NCBI RefSeq assembly: GCF_000204645.1
Contig: NC_015422.1
Location: 1,877,001 to 1,941,000 of the forward strand
Direction: 5' to 3'
Origin: Alicycliphilus denitrificans K601
GTDB lineage: Bacteria; Pseudomonadota; Gammaproteobacteria; Burkholderiales; Burkholderiaceae_C
DNA: 64,000 bases
The notes under the pieces were generated by a model that saw only the letters and a program-made list of their open reading frames with translations, was not told where the DNA came from and ran no database searches. This document shows positions 46,427-55,540 of this stretch, piece by piece. Both the position numbers and the translations under genes were made by a program. Every line of letters begins with the position of its first letter. Position 1 is the first letter of the stretch.

Positions 46427-46445
46427 CCCTATAGTGGCTATAGGG
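46427..46445. promoter_or_regulatory. CadR/MerR-type operator CCCTATAG-TGG-CTATAGGG
   Basis: A perfect 8-bp inverted repeat with a 3-bp spacer in the cadA-cadR gap, close to known MerR-family operators that sit between overlong-spaced promoter elements. CadR should bind here and open the promoter when Cd or Pb is present. It ends 20 bp upstream of the cadR start. Confidence 0.8.
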
Positions 46446-46465
46446 TCAAGCATTGGAGGACCAGC

Positions 46466-46909
46466 ATGGAAATCAGGATCGGCGAACTGGCGCAGCGCAC
46501 GGGATGCGAGGTCGTGACCATTCGTTACTACGAAAAGGAAGGGCTATTGCCTGAGCCGGCGCGAAGCAGCGGGAACTATCGGCTGTACGGCGAGGAGCAA
46601 GTCAAGCGCATGCAGTTCATTCGCCACTGCCGTTCGCTGGACATGTCGCTGGGCGAGATTCGGACCTTACTGAACCTGTGGGACAGCCCCACCCAGGATT
46701 GCGGAAAAGTGAATGCCCTGCTGGATGACCATATCCGGCAGGTGGAGGCGCGGGTCGAGGCGTTGTTGCAGCTAAGGCTGCATTTGACGGCCTTGCGTGA
46801 AAAGTGCGCCGGCGCACGACCCGTCGAGGCGTGCGGCATTCTTCAAGGGCTCGTGAATTGTTCTTGCCATACCGTCAGCACCCGAGACGAGGCCAGCGCT
46901 GGCGTTTAG
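46466..46909 (+). CDS. cadR: Cd(II)/Pb(II)-responsive MerR-family regulator CadR
   Basis: A 147-aa MerR protein. The HTH is IRIGELAQRTGCEVVTIRYY (residues 3-22). A dimerisation helix follows. Metal ligands are consistent with CadR/PbrR: Cys77 in QDCGKV, Cys112 in EKCAG and the CSCH near 130. It is divergent from cadA with the operator between them. Confidence 0.92.
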   Translation: MEIRIGELAQRTGCEVVTIRYYEKEGLLPEPARSSGNYRLYGEEQVKRMQFIRHCRSLDMSLGEIRTLLNLWDSPTQDCGKVNALLDDHIRQVEARVEALLQLRLHLTALREKCAGARPVEACGILQGLVNCSCHTVSTRDEASAGV

Positions 46910-46944
46910 CGTACGATTTTTCCCAAATTCTGTGGCTTCCCCTG

Positions 46945-48798
46945 CTAGGCGACCCCGACTCGCGGCGGGGTCCATTCGCTTTCCTTCACGGCCGTGCTCA
47001 CTGCCATGGCGAGCTTGTCGAGATTGCTGGCAGTCACGCCCTCCAGTGCCGAATGCCCCCGCAGCATCGAGCGCGGTTGCAGCAGTGCATGGTAGATCTG
47101 CCAAGGGTCCGCACCCCTGGTCAGCTTCAGGACGGACTGGATCAGCTCGTGCTTGAGTGGGTCGAGGTGCCAGTCCGGCACCCGCTGGCCGCGGTTGCCT
47201 ACGTTCAACGCCAGCAAGTTGCCCGCCTTGATCTCGTAGCTGATCCACCTGCGGGACTTGCCCGCCATCTTGGCAAACGCCGCGACGGGAAGGTTGTGCG
47301 GCGCTTCGAAGACATCGAACAGTTCCATCCTCTCGCGCTGAATGTCCGAAGGCACCAGCGGCGCGGCCGATCGAGGGGGCGGAACCGCCGGCAGCCGATG
47401 TGCGGCGGCAGAAACCAACGGCATGGCGTCACCCGGCTTCGTCACGAGCAGGATTGGCGAAGCGGCAACCGGCGTGGAGGGTGCGTTTGCGGTTTGCTCA
47501 CTCGGGAATGCGGGCACGCCTTCCAGATGCACGGTGAGCGGCATGCTGGCCGCCTCGACCTGGTTCTGCTCGAAGAGGTCGAGCCGATCGGCCCAGTCCT
47601 GCATCATGCGGCGACGCTGCTCCACGTACTCGGCATGGTTGTAGGTCGCGCTGACCTTGTTGGGATCGACATGCGAGAGCTGTGCATCCACCCAGACCTT
47701 CGGGTAGCCGATCTCGTTGAGCGCAGTGGACATCGTGCCGCGGATACCGTGTCCGGTCAGGCGTTCCTGATAGCCCATGCGTTTGAGCGCTCCATTGAGC
47801 GTGTTCTCGCTGATGCGCTTCTTCAAGTCGCTGTCGTGCCGGAACAGGTGGCGCTGGGCCGGCTTGAACTCATCCAGCAGGTGCCGGACGATCTCCATGG
47901 CCTGAATCGACAGCGGCACGATGTAGGGCGGGATGTCCTTCGGCTGCTGCCGCTTCTTGCGCATATCCAACTGGAGTTGCTTCACGACGTCGGGCGGGAT
48001 GATCCACAACCCCCGGTCCAGATCAAATTGATCCGGCATCGCCTGTCGCAGCTCGCCGGTTCGCACGCCGGTCAGCAGCAATAGCCGCAGCCCGAGCTGG
48101 GTCTGCCGCCTGCCGCGATAGCTGCGCAGACGCTGCAACAGCTTCGGCAGCTCGGCCATGCGCAGGAACGGGTTGTGGTTGACGGGTGGCAGCGGCAGCG
48201 CCACCACATCGAGATCGGCGGCGGGGTTCTGCTCCAGGCCCGGCACGATCACCAGCGCGTAGCGGAACAGTTGGTTGAACCACGTTCTGACTTTCTCGGC
48301 GACGGAGAGCGCCTTGCGCTTCTCGATCTTGGCGATCACCTCCAACAGGTCGGGACGCTTGATCTCATAGACCGACCGCTTGCCCAAGGCGGGCAGCACA
48401 TCCTTGTCGAAGATGCGCGGAAGTATCGAGAGGGTCGTCTGCCGGCCTTCCTTGAGGCTGAGCCCGCGATGCTTGAGCCACTTGCGATACACCGCATCGA
48501 AGGTGTTCTCGTCGGCGAGCCGGACAGCGGTGCGCTTCTGCTTGCGGTGAACGCGAGGATTGGTGCCTTTGGCTAGCAGGGCGCGCGCTTCGTCGCGCAG
48601 GCTGCGGGCCTCGCGAAGCGTCACCTCCGGGTAGGTGCCGAGCGACATCCGCTTCTGCTTGCCCGCCCAGTAGTAGCGGAAGTGCCAAGTCCTGCCCCCT
48701 GCAGCCGTGACGGCCAGGGAGAGGCCATCCAAGTCAGGGAGGGTGTATGCCTTGCCAGTTGCCTTGGCCTGTCGAACGGCCAGGTCTGAGAGTGCCAT
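46945..48798 (-). CDS. int: ICE tyrosine integrase with C-terminal extension (IntB13-like)
   Basis: A 617-aa tyrosine recombinase. The N-terminus MALSDLAVRQAKATGK is the DUF4102 arm-binding type. Catalytic residues: Arg in LLLTGVRTGEL, HGIR in LTGHGIRGTM, and Tyr in SATYNHAEY. About 200 residues follow the catalytic domain, with NLPVAAFAKMAGKSRRW and a ParS/Xre-toxin-binding-like end. ATG 48798 has AGGAG 7 bases upstream. It reads inward from the repeat-rich gap, as intB13 does from attL in ICEclc, so the attachment end is expected at 48800-49270. Confidence 0.9.
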   Translation of the reverse strand: MALSDLAVRQAKATGKAYTLPDLDGLSLAVTAAGGRTWHFRYYWAGKQKRMSLGTYPEVTLREARSLRDEARALLAKGTNPRVHRKQKRTAVRLADENTFDAVYRKWLKHRGLSLKEGRQTTLSILPRIFDKDVLPALGKRSVYEIKRPDLLEVIAKIEKRKALSVAEKVRTWFNQLFRYALVIVPGLEQNPAADLDVVALPLPPVNHNPFLRMAELPKLLQRLRSYRGRRQTQLGLRLLLLTGVRTGELRQAMPDQFDLDRGLWIIPPDVVKQLQLDMRKKRQQPKDIPPYIVPLSIQAMEIVRHLLDEFKPAQRHLFRHDSDLKKRISENTLNGALKRMGYQERLTGHGIRGTMSTALNEIGYPKVWVDAQLSHVDPNKVSATYNHAEYVEQRRRMMQDWADRLDLFEQNQVEAASMPLTVHLEGVPAFPSEQTANAPSTPVAASPILLVTKPGDAMPLVSAAAHRLPAVPPPRSAAPLVPSDIQRERMELFDVFEAPHNLPVAAFAKMAGKSRRWISYEIKAGNLLALNVGNRGQRVPDWHLDPLKHELIQSVLKLTRGADPWQIYHALLQPRSMLRGHSALEGVTASNLDKLAMAVSTAVKESEWTPPRVGVA

Positions 48799-48893
48799 GC
48801 TCTTGCTCCTGAACATGAGTCAGGAACCAGATGCTGGTCACGTCGACCTCGCCCCTCCATCAACAATCCGGAATCAGCCGCGCCCGCAAAAAT

Positions 48894-49024
48894 GGACTTG
48901 TTTGTGGACTTAAAAGTCCCGGCTGTAGGCGGATCGCAGTGGACTACGGCAGAACGTCAAAGAGAGGAAAAGTCCTTGTGTGGCAACGACTTGCAGACTC
49001 TCTTGGACTTCTGCGGAAGTCCGC
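48894..49024. repeat. GGACTT/AAGTCC repeat cluster, putative integrase arm sites
   Basis: Six copies of one hexamer in both orientations within 131 bp: GGACTT at 48894, 48906 and 49003; AAGTCC at 48914, 48968 and 49015. Two pairs form palindromes (48906-48919 and 49003-49020). They lie in a 479-bp stretch without genes directly upstream of the integrase. Such clusters are typical of arm-type integrase or excisionase binding sites. Confidence 0.5.
49009..49024. repeat. Hairpin CTGCGGA-AG-TCCGCAG
   Basis: A perfect 7-bp inverted repeat with a 2-base spacer, overlapping the last GGACTT/AAGTCC palindrome. It could be a recombinase core-like site or a transcript hairpin. No T-run follows. Confidence 0.4.
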
Positions 49025-49234
49025 AGAATGATGCAGTGGAGCGGGCGATGGGAACATCACGCCGCACTCAAATCTTTGATTGATAACGGGTTTATTCCGT
49101 TGGCGCTACGGAACTAGGCCAGATTATGTACCGGACGTACCGCGTCGGCAACCAGATCCTATCCGCATTTGTCTGCTGACATTCACGGTCAGTCATCAAC
49201 GCGCGCTCCAGGCAGACGTGTTTCATTCTATCGT
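49025..49234. other. Gene-free stretch between repeat cluster and abiEi
   Basis: About 210 bp with no supportable gene. The sequence is less GC-rich than its surroundings. No tRNA 3' end is recognisable, so the ICE attachment site cannot be placed here by eye. Confidence 0.4.
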
Positions 49235-49251
49235 TTGATGTATAAGATCAA
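49235..49251 (+). promoter_or_regulatory. TTGAT-GTATAAG-ATCAA inverted repeat, abiEi operator candidate
   Basis: A 5-bp inverted repeat enclosing a TATAAG -10-like element, 26 bp upstream of the second abiEi gene. Flanking bases extend it imperfectly (TCGTTTGAT / ATCAACGA). It fits antitoxin autoregulation. Confidence 0.4.
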
Positions 49252-49277
49252 CGAAATCAAGGAACATCTTTGGGGCA

Positions 49278-49889
49278 ATGGAAAGATCCTCACATGCCCA
49301 GCGCGCTCTTGCCCTGCTCCACAAGCAGGGCTTTCTGCGCACCCGCGACTTGGACACCATCGGCGCGCCGCGGGTGGTGCTGACACGTCTGTCCACTTCC
49401 GGGCAGTTGGAGCGTGTCGGGCGCGGCCTCTACCGTTTGCCAGGCAACCCCATGTCCGAGAAGGAAGACCTCGCCACGATTGCAGTCAAGGTTCCCAAAG
49501 CCGTGTTCTGCTTGCTGACGGCACTCCAGTTCCACGAACTGACCACGCAACTGCCTCGCCAGGTTTGGATTGCCATGCCTCGTGGCAGCCACACCCCACG
49601 TATCGAGCACCCGCCGATCAAGATGGTGCAGATGGCGGGTGATGCCTATGCCTTGGGCATTGATGAGCACGAACGCGATGGCGCCAGACTGCGGATCTAC
49701 AGTGCCGCCAAAACCGTGGCGGACTGCTTCAAGCACCGCAACCAGATCGGCCTGGACGTGGCCATTGAGGCGCTGAAGGCTGCCTGGAAGACACGCAAGG
49801 CTTCAGCCGATGACCTATGGCGCCATGCCAAGGTCTGCCGGGTCGCAAATGTCATGCGTCCTTACCTGGAGGCGGTTTCGCATGAGTGA
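49278..49889 (+). CDS. Orphan AbiEi-family antitoxin
   Basis: A 203-aa AbiEi-type protein. An N-terminal winged HTH (LALLHKQGFLRTRDL, then QLERVGRGLYRLP) is followed by the family C-terminal domain (RLRIYSAAKTVADCFKHRNQ). Intact families place an AbiEii toxin immediately downstream, overlapping the stop. Here that start survives but the toxin is gone (49882-49974). The antitoxin may now serve as a regulator of the Wadjet operon 95 bp downstream, or be a leftover. It is different from the AbiEi at 37948. Confidence 0.85.
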   Translation: MERSSHAQRALALLHKQGFLRTRDLDTIGAPRVVLTRLSTSGQLERVGRGLYRLPGNPMSEKEDLATIAVKVPKAVFCLLTALQFHELTTQLPRQVWIAMPRGSHTPRIEHPPIKMVQMAGDAYALGIDEHERDGARLRIYSAAKTVADCFKHRNQIGLDVAIEALKAAWKTRKASADDLWRHAKVCRVANVMRPYLEAVSHE

Positions 49890-49974
49890 CCACGCTGCCT
49901 TGATTCGCGCTTGCTGGGCGAGCCGATCCGTAAATTCGGATCGAGACGTCGTCGTGAACGAACGGCTCGAATAG
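49882..49974 (+). pseudogene. AbiEii toxin start remnant
   Basis: A 30-codon frame whose ATG overlaps the AbiEi stop in the usual coupled way and begins MSDHAALIRA, like the start of AbiEii toxins. After about ten codons it diverges and stops. No nucleotidyltransferase motif remains. This indicates a deletion or replacement that brought Wadjet next to the antitoxin. Confidence 0.5.
49924..49943. repeat. Inverted repeat CGATCCG-TAAATT-CGGATCG
   Basis: A perfect 7-bp inverted repeat with a 6-bp AT spacer, 41 bp upstream of jetA and inside the AbiEii remnant. It could be an operator for jetABCD or a deletion scar. Confidence 0.4.
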
Positions 49975-49984
49975 GCAGCCCATC

Positions 49985-51460
49985 ATGGCACTGGACCACC
50001 TCACCCTCACGACATACCGCGATCGGCATCCTGCATGGCGACTGCTGGCCTCGCCACATGCGCCATTGGTAGCAAGCTTCCTGTACCGGGTGTTCGTTGC
50101 ACCGAACGTGCGGCTGACGAGCGAAGCAGATCTGGCCGAAATGCTGGAAGACGAGCTGTTTGCGCTGCGCGAACAGCTCGGTGTCGAGGTGTATCCGAAA
50201 ACCGCAACCGAATACCTGAATGACTGGTGCGCACTGGACAAGGGCTGGCTGCGCAAGTTCTACAAGCCCGGCACCGACGAGGCCCAGTTCGATCTCACCC
50301 CCGCCACCGAAAAAGCCATCGCCTGGCTGGTATCGCTGACCGAACGGCCTTTCGTCGGCACGGAATCTCGCCTGCTGACCTTGTTCGCGCTGCTGGAGCA
50401 GATCAGCACCGGAAGCCAGGCCGATCCAGCCAGGCGCCTGGAGGAACTGCGCCGCAAGCGCGACGAGATCGACGCCGAGATCGGCCGCGTCTTGTCCGGC
50501 GACGTGCCGCTCATGGATGACACGGCCATCAAGGATCGCTTCCTGCAATTCCAACAGTTGGCGCGCGAACTGCTGAGCGACTTCCGCCAGGTGGAACACA
50601 ACTTCCGCCAACTCGACCGCAGCGTCCGCGAGAAGATCGCGTTGTGGGACGGCAGCAAGGGGGCGCTGCTCGACGAGGTCATGGGCGAGCGCGACGCCAT
50701 CGGGGATTCCGACCAGGGGCGCAGCTTCCGTGCATTCTGGGATTTCCTGATGTCCAGCCGTCGCCAGGAAGAACTGTCCACACGGCTCGACCAGATCCTC
50801 GATCTGCCCGCCGTGGCTGCGCTCAAGCCGGAGCCGCGCACCCGCCGGGTGCACCACGATTGGCTGGAAGCGGGCGAACATACCCAACGCATGGTGGCGC
50901 AGTTGTCGCAACAACTGCGCCGCTTCCTGGATGACAGGGCCTTCCAGGAAAACCGTCGCATCCTCGAACTGTTGCGCAGCATCGAGACCAAGGCGCTTGC
51001 ATTGCGCGACATGCCACCGACCGGCGAAGTGATGCTCCTCGACGAGATGGGCGCGGACATCGCCTTGCCGCAGGAACGCCCCCTGTTTGCGCTCCATGCC
51101 AAGCCACGCCTGGCGGAACTGATACTTGAATCCGGCGAGGACGACGACATCGACACCACACGCCTGTTCGACCAGCACGTCGTGGACAAGACCCGCCTGC
51201 GTGAGGCCCTGCGGCAGGCATTGCGCCAGCAGTCGCAGATCAACTTGCGCGCGCTGCTGGAGACGCAACCGCTGCAACAGGGATTGGCCGAACTGGTCAC
51301 CTGGCTGGAACTGGCCCACGCGGGCAGCCGCGGGCTGGATGGCCTCAGAGCCACGGTGGATGACGATGTGCAGGAGATCATCGAATGGGCCGTGCAGGAC
51401 GCGCCTGGCTCAACGGTACGACGGCGGGTGCGAATGCCCCGCGTGATTTTTACGCGTTGA
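49985..51460 (+). CDS. jetA: Wadjet anti-plasmid protein JetA (DUF3375)
   Basis: A 491-aa kleisin-like subunit of the type I Wadjet SMC complex. The N-terminus has HPAWRLLASPHAPLVASFL, and the middle has SRRQEELSTRLDQIL. In Wadjet, JetA links the heads of the JetC SMC dimer, analogous to MukF. It is first of four genes in order A-B-C-D, 31 bp before jetB. Start ATG 49985. Confidence 0.92.
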   Translation: MALDHLTLTTYRDRHPAWRLLASPHAPLVASFLYRVFVAPNVRLTSEADLAEMLEDELFALREQLGVEVYPKTATEYLNDWCALDKGWLRKFYKPGTDEAQFDLTPATEKAIAWLVSLTERPFVGTESRLLTLFALLEQISTGSQADPARRLEELRRKRDEIDAEIGRVLSGDVPLMDDTAIKDRFLQFQQLARELLSDFRQVEHNFRQLDRSVREKIALWDGSKGALLDEVMGERDAIGDSDQGRSFRAFWDFLMSSRRQEELSTRLDQILDLPAVAALKPEPRTRRVHHDWLEAGEHTQRMVAQLSQQLRRFLDDRAFQENRRILELLRSIETKALALRDMPPTGEVMLLDEMGADIALPQERPLFALHAKPRLAELILESGEDDDIDTTRLFDQHVVDKTRLREALRQALRQQSQINLRALLETQPLQQGLAELVTWLELAHAGSRGLDGLRATVDDDVQEIIEWAVQDAPGSTVRRRVRMPRVIFTR

Positions 51461-51491
51461 ATGCAAGCTGCGACGGATAGAGCGGAGACCC

Positions 51492-52166
51492 ATGAACGAT
51501 ATGCACCAGGATGATCCAGAAGGCGGCACCGAGTCGCGCCCGCCCGTTGTAGCGGAACTCTCGCAACTGATGGTGCATTTGCTCAAAGGCGTGTTGTACC
51601 GTCAGGACGACGAGCGCCTATGGGCCAGCCTGTTGAGCCTGCAAGCGCGGGTGCGGGAGCAGGCGGCGGTGTTGTTGCTGGATCTGGTACTGGACGAAGC
51701 CGAGCGGTACGCCTTCTTCAAAAGCCAGCCGGAGCCGGAGGATGTGGACGCCACACCCCGTCCGCCGCGCCTGATCGCGCGACGGCCGCTGTCCTACCCG
51801 GTCAGCCTGATGCTGGCCTTGCTGCGCAAGCGCCTGGCCGAAGCCGACGCCGGCGGCGGCGATACCCGGCTGGTGCTGTCGCGCGAGGAGATCGCCGAAC
51901 TGATGCGCGTGTTTCTGCCGGACGGCACCAACGAGGCGCGCCTCGTCGACCAAGTGGATTCGACCATCACCAAGGTGGTGGAACTGGGCTATCTGCGCAA
52001 GCTCAAGCCCGTTGCCGGCGCAGCTCAGCAGGCACCTCGCTACGAGGTGCGGCGCATCCTCAAGGCGTTCGTCGATGCACAGTGGCTGGCCGACTTCGAT
52101 GCGCGCCTGGAGGGCTATCGCACCGCATTGTCAGGTGCCGATCGCGACAAGGAAGCTGGCCGATGA
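51492..52166 (+). CDS. jetB: Wadjet anti-plasmid protein JetB (DUF4194)
   Basis: A 224-aa KITE-like subunit (MukE analogue), mostly winged-helix: LSREEIAELMRVFLPDGTNE, and RYEVRRILKAFVDAQWL near the end. It overlaps jetC by 4 bp (ATGA). Together with JetA it bridges the SMC heads of JetC. Size and order are normal for type I Wadjet. Confidence 0.92.
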   Translation: MNDMHQDDPEGGTESRPPVVAELSQLMVHLLKGVLYRQDDERLWASLLSLQARVREQAAVLLLDLVLDEAERYAFFKSQPEPEDVDATPRPPRLIARRPLSYPVSLMLALLRKRLAEADAGGGDTRLVLSREEIAELMRVFLPDGTNEARLVDQVDSTITKVVELGYLRKLKPVAGAAQQAPRYEVRRILKAFVDAQWLADFDARLEGYRTALSGADRDKEAGR

Positions 52167-55100
52167 GCGATTTTTCGCCACAGGAGCTCGATTTCGTGGC
52201 CGACGACAGCCGCGTCGGCTTTCGCCTGCAGCGGCTGGAAGTTCTGAACTGGGGCACATTCAACCGGCGCGTCTGGCGCTATGAACTCGATGGGCGTAAC
52301 GGCCTGCTCACTGGTGACATCGGTTCGGGCAAATCCACCCTGGTCGATGCCGTCACCACGCTGCTGGTGCCAGCGCAACGCATCGCCTACAACAAGGCCG
52401 CAGGCGCCGAGACGCGTGAGCGATCACTGCGGTCCTACGTGCTGGGCCATTACAAGAGCGAGCGCAACGAAACCACCGGCAGCGCCCGCCCGGTGGCGCT
52501 ACGCGACACCACCAGCTACAGCGTGATCCTGGGTGTATTCCGCAACGAAGGCTACGGCCAGGCGGTCACACTGGCGCAAGTCTTCTGGTTTCGCGAACCA
52601 CAGGGCCAGCCCGCGCGCTTGTTCATGACCGTAGAGCGGGAACTGTCCATCACCGAGCACTTTTCCGGATTCGGCAGCGACATCAACGGCCTGCGCAAGA
52701 AGCTGCGCGCGATGGGCTGCGAACTGAACGACAGCTTCCCGCCCTACGGCGCCTGGTTCCGCCGCCGCTTCGGCATCGAACACGAGCAGGCGCTGGAACT
52801 GTTCCATCAGACGGTTTCCATGAAATCGGTCGGCAACCTGACCGATTTCGTGCGCAGCCACATGCTCGAACCGTTCGACGTGGGGGGCCGCATCGAGGCA
52901 CTGCTCGGCCATTTCGATGACCTCGACCGCGCCCACCACTCGGTACTCAAGGCCAAGCGCCAGATCGAGTTGTTGACGCCACTGGTGGACGATGGCCGTC
53001 GCCACGCCGAGATCGCCGCCGAGATCCAGGCGTTGCGCGAAGGGCGCGATGCACTACGCCCGTACTTCGCCGGCTTGAAGGCAGCACTGCTGGAGAGGCG
53101 CCTGGAATTGTTGACCCAGGATGCGACGCGCTGGGATGCCCGCATCAAGCAACTGGGAGAGCAACGAGACAACGCCCGAATCGAGCAGGGGAAGCTCGAA
53201 GGCGCACTGCGCGAGAACGGCGGCGACCGACTGCAACAACTCTCTGCCGCCATTCAGCAGCAGGAGGCAGAGAAACAGCAACGGCAGGAGAAGGCGGACG
53301 CCTACACCACGCTATTGACGCGCATTGGAGAAGCAGCGCCGGGAGACGAAGCTGCTTTCATCTCACAACATGCCTCGATCGGCCAACGTGCAGAGGATCT
53401 GCGGGCGCAGGTGGTCGGATTAGAGAACGATGAGCGCGAATTCGAGTTCGCCTTGCGCAAGGGACGTGAGGAGCACGAGGTTCTGACCAGCGAGATCGAC
53501 AGCCTTGCGCGTCGAAAAAGCAATATCGATGCGGCCCAGGTACGCATCCGCGACGCATTGTGCGCCGCCTTGTCCATTGCCGAGGAGGACCTGCCCTTTG
53601 CCGGCGAACTGATCCAGGTGCGCGAGGACGAACGCGACTGGGAGGGCGCGGCCGAACGCCTGCTGCATGGCTTCGGCCTGTCCCTGCTGGTGCCGGATAG
53701 GCACTACAAGGACGTGGCCGATTGGGTCGAACGCCAGCACCTGGGCACGCGGCTGGTGTACTTCCACGTGCGTGCGCGCAAGTCCACGCAGGCCGTCAGC
53801 CTGCACCCCCAGTCGCTGGTGCGCAAGCTGCTCATCAAGCCCGATACGCCGCACTACGACTGGCTGGAACGCGAACTGCACCACCGCTTCGACCTGGCCT
53901 GCTGCGACAGCACCGAGCAGTTCCGCCGTGAGACCCGCGCCATCACCCGCGCCGGACAGATCAAGGACCCGAGCGGACGCCACGAAAAGGACGACCGCCG
54001 CCGCATCGACGATCGAAGTCGCTACGTGCTGGGCTGGAGCAACGCCGACAAGCTGCGCACCTTGCGTGACGAACGTGAGGGCCTGGAGCAACGACTGGGA
54101 GACATCGGTCTGCGCATTGCCGACACTCAGCGATTACGCGGGCAATGCCAGGCGCAACTGGAGGCCTTGGCCAAGCTCGAAGTCTTCACCCGCTACAGCG
54201 AGATTGACTGGCAGGCACCGGCGCGCGAGATTGCCCGGCTGACCGATGAACGCGACCGCCTCAAGGCGGCCTCCGATACCCTGCGGGAACTGGAAAGCCA
54301 ACTGGCGCAGGTCGTTGAGCGCCTGAAGGAGATCGAAGGCGATCTTGGCGAGGCACAAGGCAAACGCGGCGAAACCCGCAGCAAGCACGAAACTGCCCAG
54401 GCACAGTATGCGCAGGCTCTCGATATCCAAGCGCAAGCCGCACTCGACGATGTGCTGCTGCAATCTCTTGAGGGCTGGCGCGCCGAAATCCTGGGCGACC
54501 ACCAGCTCTCGGTGGAATCTTGCGACAACCGCGAACAGGACGTGCGCAACGGCTTGCAGGCGCGCATCGATGCCGAAGACAAGCGTCTCTCGCGCCTGAC
54601 CGAACGCATCATCAACGCCATGCGCGGTTTCAAGGAGGCCTTCAAGGCAGAGACCGCCGAGATCGACATCAGCCTGGCCGCGCTGCCCGAGTTCGAGCGC
54701 TTGATGAAGGGTTTGCAGCACGACGACCTGCCGCGCTTCGAAGCGCGTTTCAAGGAGTTGCTCAACGTTAATACCATCAATGAGATCGCCAATTTCAACG
54801 CCCAGCTCGCGCGCGAGCGGGAAACGATCAAGGAGCGGGTCGATGTCATCAACCAATCCTTGCAGGTGATCGACTACAACCCCGGGCGCTACATCCGGCT
54901 GCTGGCTCAGCCCAGCCCCGATGCGGAGATCCGCGACTTCCTGCAGGATTTACGTGCCTGCACCGAAGGCGCGCTGAGCGGCTCGGAAGACGAACAGTAT
55001 TCGGAGACTAAGTTTCTGCAGGTCAAGGCCATCATCGACCGCTTCCGGGGGCGCGAAGGACTGGCCGAAATCGACCGGCGCTGGATGCAGAAGGTGACCG

Positions 55101-55540
55101 ACGTGCGCAACGGCTTCCTGTTTTCCGCCAGCGAGCGCTGGCGCGAGGACGATGCCGAACACGAACACTATTCCGACTCCGGCGGCAAATCCGGCGGGCA
55201 GAAGGAGAAGCTGGCCTATACCGTGCTGGCCGCCAGCCTGGCCTACCAGTTCGGCCTGGAATGGGGGGCGGTGCGCTCGCGCTCGTTCCGTTTTGTCGTG
55301 ATCGACGAAGCCTTCGGGCGCGGCTCGGATGAATCGGCCCAGTATGGGCTGGAACTGTTCCGCCAGCTCAAGCTGCAACTGCTGATCATTACGCCGCTGC
55401 AGAAGATCCACATCATCGAGCCCTACGTGTCCAGCGTCGGCTTCGTGCACAACGAAGGAGGCCGCGAGTCGCGGCTGCGCAACCTGAGCATTGAAGAGTA
55501 TCGTGCGCAGAAGGCTGCTGCCACGGGAGCCGCCCCATGA
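52163..55540 (+). CDS. jetC: Wadjet SMC-like ATPase JetC
   Basis: A 1125-aa SMC/MukB-like protein. Walker A GDIGSGKS lies at 51-58. Long coiled coils occupy about 280-470 and 640-900, with a hinge-like globular region between. The signature is SGGKSGGQKEKLAY and Walker B is FVVIDEAFGRGSDE near the end. It extrudes DNA loops to detect small circles. ATG 52163 was chosen because it overlaps the jetB stop; the frame is open upstream only as a shadow of jetB. It overlaps jetD by 4 bp. Confidence 0.95.
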   Translation: MSDFSPQELDFVADDSRVGFRLQRLEVLNWGTFNRRVWRYELDGRNGLLTGDIGSGKSTLVDAVTTLLVPAQRIAYNKAAGAETRERSLRSYVLGHYKSERNETTGSARPVALRDTTSYSVILGVFRNEGYGQAVTLAQVFWFREPQGQPARLFMTVERELSITEHFSGFGSDINGLRKKLRAMGCELNDSFPPYGAWFRRRFGIEHEQALELFHQTVSMKSVGNLTDFVRSHMLEPFDVGGRIEALLGHFDDLDRAHHSVLKAKRQIELLTPLVDDGRRHAEIAAEIQALREGRDALRPYFAGLKAALLERRLELLTQDATRWDARIKQLGEQRDNARIEQGKLEGALRENGGDRLQQLSAAIQQQEAEKQQRQEKADAYTTLLTRIGEAAPGDEAAFISQHASIGQRAEDLRAQVVGLENDEREFEFALRKGREEHEVLTSEIDSLARRKSNIDAAQVRIRDALCAALSIAEEDLPFAGELIQVREDERDWEGAAERLLHGFGLSLLVPDRHYKDVADWVERQHLGTRLVYFHVRARKSTQAVSLHPQSLVRKLLIKPDTPHYDWLERELHHRFDLACCDSTEQFRRETRAITRAGQIKDPSGRHEKDDRRRIDDRSRYVLGWSNADKLRTLRDEREGLEQRLGDIGLRIADTQRLRGQCQAQLEALAKLEVFTRYSEIDWQAPAREIARLTDERDRLKAASDTLRELESQLAQVVERLKEIEGDLGEAQGKRGETRSKHETAQAQYAQALDIQAQAALDDVLLQSLEGWRAEILGDHQLSVESCDNREQDVRNGLQARIDAEDKRLSRLTERIINAMRGFKEAFKAETAEIDISLAALPEFERLMKGLQHDDLPRFEARFKELLNVNTINEIANFNAQLARERETIKERVDVINQSLQVIDYNPGRYIRLLAQPSPDAEIRDFLQDLRACTEGALSGSEDEQYSETKFLQVKAIIDRFRGREGLAEIDRRWMQKVTDVRNGFLFSASERWREDDAEHEHYSDSGGKSGGQKEKLAYTVLAASLAYQFGLEWGAVRSRSFRFVVIDEAFGRGSDESAQYGLELFRQLKLQLLIITPLQKIHIIEPYVSSVGFVHNEGGRESRLRNLSIEEYRAQKAAATGAAP

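Noticed and set aside
48799..49277. tRNA gene as ICE attachment site
   Set aside because: No cloverleaf, TTCGA-type T-loop or CCA end could be found in this gap on either strand.
52012..52284. Small frames between jetB and jetC
   Set aside because: Alternate frames of jetB/jetC; the ATGA overlap leaves no room for another gene.
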